Below are positions 62,479-64,000 of a DNA stretch of 64,000 bases, in pieces. Below the pieces are notes generated by a model. The model ran no database searches and was not told the origin of the DNA. It was given only the letters and a program-made list of their open reading frames with translations. A program made the position numbers and the translations under genes. The stretch covers positions 124,001 through 188,000 of the forward strand of contig NZ_JAFFZN010000002.1 of NCBI RefSeq assembly GCF_017676385.1. Reading direction: 5' to 3'. The DNA comes from Streptomyces spirodelae. Lineage in GTDB: Bacteria > Actinomycetota > Actinomycetes > Streptomycetales > Streptomycetaceae. Each line of letters opens with the position of its first letter. Position 1 is the stretch's first letter.

Positions 62479-62568
62479 CATGGGGCCCGCCGTCGCACGC
62501 CGCACGCCTGAAGCCGGAAGGCGCGTATGCGTGCCGCTTGCCTTCAAGGGCGCTCGAACGCCTACCGT

Positions 62569-62604
62569 TCCCGCATGCCTGACGAATCCCGCATGCCTGA
62601 CGAA
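62569..62604 (+). repeat. 18-bp tandem duplication over the start codon of the next gene
   Basis: TCCCGCATGCCTGACGAA occurs at 62569-62586 and 62587-62604 without mismatch, giving two in-frame ATG codons (62575 and 62593) and the peptide MPDESRMPDE. Confidence 0.95.
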
Positions 62605-63507
62605 ACCTCAGTCGCAGTGCTCGGCACCGGCACCATGGGCGCCGCCATGGCCCGCAACCTCGCAGCGGCCGGGCTGCGGGTCCGTGCCTGGAACCGCACC
62701 CGCGCCCGCGCCGAACCGCTGACCGGCCACGGCATCACCGTCACCGACGAGGCAGCCGAGGCGGTACGCGGCGCCGGTACCGTTCTGACCTCCCTCCACG
62801 ACGGCCCCGCCGTGCTGGCGGCGATGCGCGCGGCGGCGCCCGGCCTGGCCGAGGGCGCCGTGTGGGTCCAGGCCAGCACGGTGGGGCCCGCCGGACTGGC
62901 GCCGCTGGCCGAGTTCGCCGAGGCGCACGGGCTGCGCTTCCTGGACGCTCCCGTACTGGGCACCAAGGCGCCCGCCGAGGCCGGGGAGCTGACCGTCCTG
63001 GTCTCCGGGGGTTCGGGCAGCGCGCTCGTGCGCGAACGGACGGCTCCCGTCTTCGATGCCATCGGTACCAGGACCCTGTGGCTCGGCCAGGAGCCCGGTG
63101 CCGCCAGCCGCCTCAAGCTCGTGGTCAACAACTGGGTGCTCACCCTCATCAACGGCACCGCCGAGACGCTCGCGCTCGCCGAAGGGCTCGGTGTCGAGGC
63201 CGACGACTTCCTCGGTGCCGTCGCAGGGGGCCCGCTGGACGCGCCCTACCTGCAGGCGAAGGCCAGGCTCATCCTGGAGGGCGCCTACGAGGCCAGCTTC
63301 CCGCTCTCCGGCGCCCGCAAGGACGCCGAACTCATCGCGCGGGCGGCACGGGACGCCGGTGTGCGGCTGGACGCAACCCCCGCGATGGCCGATCGGCTGC
63401 GGCGCGCCGAGTCGCAGGGGCACGGCGGAGACGACGCGGCGGCCTCGTTCTACACCAGCTACGAGACCTCCGATTACGGCAGGGGCGATGCCCGGGGTTC
63501 CGCGTAG
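62575..63507 (+). CDS. NAD(P)-binding beta-hydroxyacid dehydrogenase-like protein
   Basis: 310 residues from ATG 62575; ATG 62593 is equally possible because of the start-codon duplication. SVAVLGTGTMGAAMARNLAA is the Rossmann motif, FLDAPVLGTKAPAEAGELTV the 3-hydroxyisobutyrate dehydrogenase substrate motif (DAPVSG-like) and KLVVNNWVLTLINGTAETLA carries catalytic Lys. PLSGARKDAELI is the C-terminal cofactor motif. The Arg in WNRTRAR suggests NADP. It could be an imine reductase or a 3-hydroxyacid dehydrogenase; substrate not defined. Confidence 0.92.
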   Translation: MPDESRMPDETSVAVLGTGTMGAAMARNLAAAGLRVRAWNRTRARAEPLTGHGITVTDEAAEAVRGAGTVLTSLHDGPAVLAAMRAAAPGLAEGAVWVQASTVGPAGLAPLAEFAEAHGLRFLDAPVLGTKAPAEAGELTVLVSGGSGSALVRERTAPVFDAIGTRTLWLGQEPGAASRLKLVVNNWVLTLINGTAETLALAEGLGVEADDFLGAVAGGPLDAPYLQAKARLILEGAYEASFPLSGARKDAELIARAARDAGVRLDATPAMADRLRRAESQGHGGDDAAASFYTSYETSDYGRGDARGSA

Positions 63508-63509
63508 CA

Positions 63510-63571
63510 GCGCGCACGCCAGTGCGCGCCAGTGCATGAGCGCACCAGTGCATGAGCGCATGAGCGCACAT
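63510..63571 (+). repeat. CCAGTGCATGAGCGCA short tandem repeats
   Basis: After the stop, GCGC-CCAGTGC units repeat: CCAGTGCGCG, CCAGTGCATGAGCGCA, CCAGTGCATGAGCGCATGAGCGCA. They end directly at the fabF terminator. Confidence 0.85.
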
Positions 63572-63606
63572 GTAAGGGGCGGCCTCCCATGGAGACCGCC
63601 CCTTAC
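63572..63606. terminator. fabF terminator
   Basis: GTAAGGGGCGG (63572-63582) pairs perfectly over 11 bp with CCGCCCCTTAC (63596-63606). It follows fabF on the minus strand and can also stop the convergent dehydrogenase transcript. Confidence 0.88.
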
Positions 63607-63622
63607 CGGCACAGAGCCGGGA

Positions 63623-64000
63623 TCACACCGTACGGAACGCCAGTACCACGTTGTGGCCGCCGAAGCCGAACGAGTTGTTCAGCGCGGCGATACGGCCCTC
63701 GGCCGGCAGCTCGCGCGCGGTGTCGCGCACGATGTCGCCGTCGGCCTCCGGGTCGAGGTTGTCGATGTTGATCGTCGGCGGGGCCGTGCGGTGGTGCAGC
63801 GCCAGCAGCGTTGCCACCGTCTCGACACCGCCGGCGCCGCCCAGCAGATGGCCGGTCATCGACTTGGTCGCCGCGATGCCCATGTGGTCGACGTCGTCGC
63901 CGAACACCTTGCGCAGCGCCTTCAGCTCCGCCAGGTCGCCCTGCGGGGTGGAGGTCGCGTGCGCGTTGATGTGCATGATCTCGGCCGGGTCCAGACCGGT
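63623..64000 (-). CDS. fabF: beta-ketoacyl-ACP synthase II, partial (N-terminus off the window)
   Basis: About 125 C-terminal residues are visible; the frame is open to base 64000. The condensing-enzyme motifs NAHATSTPQGD (first catalytic His), ATKSMTGHLLGGAG (Lys and second His) and the C-terminal NNSFGFGGHN are intact. The enzyme elongates acyl-ACP with malonyl-ACP in type II fatty acid synthesis. With DUF3145 nearby on the other strand, the full fabD-fabH-acpP-fabF operon very likely lies to the right of the window. Confidence 0.97.
   Translation of the reverse strand, partial: TGLDPAEIMHINAHATSTPQGDLAELKALRKVFGDDVDHMGIAATKSMTGHLLGGAGGVETVATLLALHHRTAPPTINIDNLDPEADGDIVRDTARELPAEGRIAALNNSFGFGGHNVVLAFRTV

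Overview
The window is a chromosomal segment of a very GC-rich actinomycete and most probably a Streptomyces or close relative. Evidence: nearly every third codon position is G or C, GTG/TTG starts are common, there is an XRE/DUF397 pair, a HrdA-type sigma factor beside dnaG, a DUF3145 gene near fabF, in-frame TTA codons in only the two places I checked (the rare bldA codon), and intergenic repeats of the kind scattered through Streptomyces genomes. No rRNA, prophage, IS element or CRISPR array was seen. Two tRNA genes are present. The first (LysE family) and last (fabF) genes run off the ends.

Layout. 0-12 kb holds small regulator/effector units: a MarR-type regulator with an extra IS30-like HTH next to a DUF4097-DrrA-DrrB exporter operon; an XRE + DUF397 pair divergent from an RsbW-like kinase fold protein and a PLP enzyme; a DHA2 exporter divergent from an XRE/MmyB regulator with a dense operator; then dusB. 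12-25 kb is housekeeping and redox: ppdK, a MerR-thioredoxin operon, an SDR, aroQ, cupin, a NAD(P)-binding protein, two AraC regulators, VOC, cutA, dgt and a ferredoxin-reductase-like flavoprotein. 25-37 kb holds poxB, dnaG, hrdA, a secreted trypsin, a heterodimeric ABC exporter and xylB. 37-43 kb holds two tandem paralogous secreted cysteine-containing proteins, an HTH/Clp-N pair with a double operator, tRNA-CAU and tRNA-Asn, and a divergent ligD(polymerase)/ku end-joining pair.

43.3-55.4 kb is the most striking region: an eight-gene minus-strand operon whose genes overlap by 1-4 nt or are 2-7 nt apart. It contains a GT4 glycosyltransferase, a SAM methyltransferase, a 1522-residue AftD-like membrane arabinofuranosyltransferase, a condensation/acyltransferase-like protein, a second methyltransferase, a DMT-type membrane protein, a Trm112-like protein and an FkbM methyltransferase. 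A DUF3068 membrane protein gene lies just upstream. The content suggests synthesis, methylation/acylation and export of an extracytoplasmic glycan or glycolipid; the product is unknown.

55.7-64 kb holds a secreted Ser/Pro-rich protein coupled to a PucR regulator, a cupin/TetR pair with two matching operators, a MarR/oxidoreductase pair, ohr, an SGNH lipoprotein, DUF3145, a beta-hydroxyacid-dehydrogenase-like protein and the end of fabF. Two features recur: divergent regulator/target pairs with readable inverted-repeat operators, and short perfect tandem duplications of 15-24 bp (always multiples of three), several sitting right at the 3' end of a gene.
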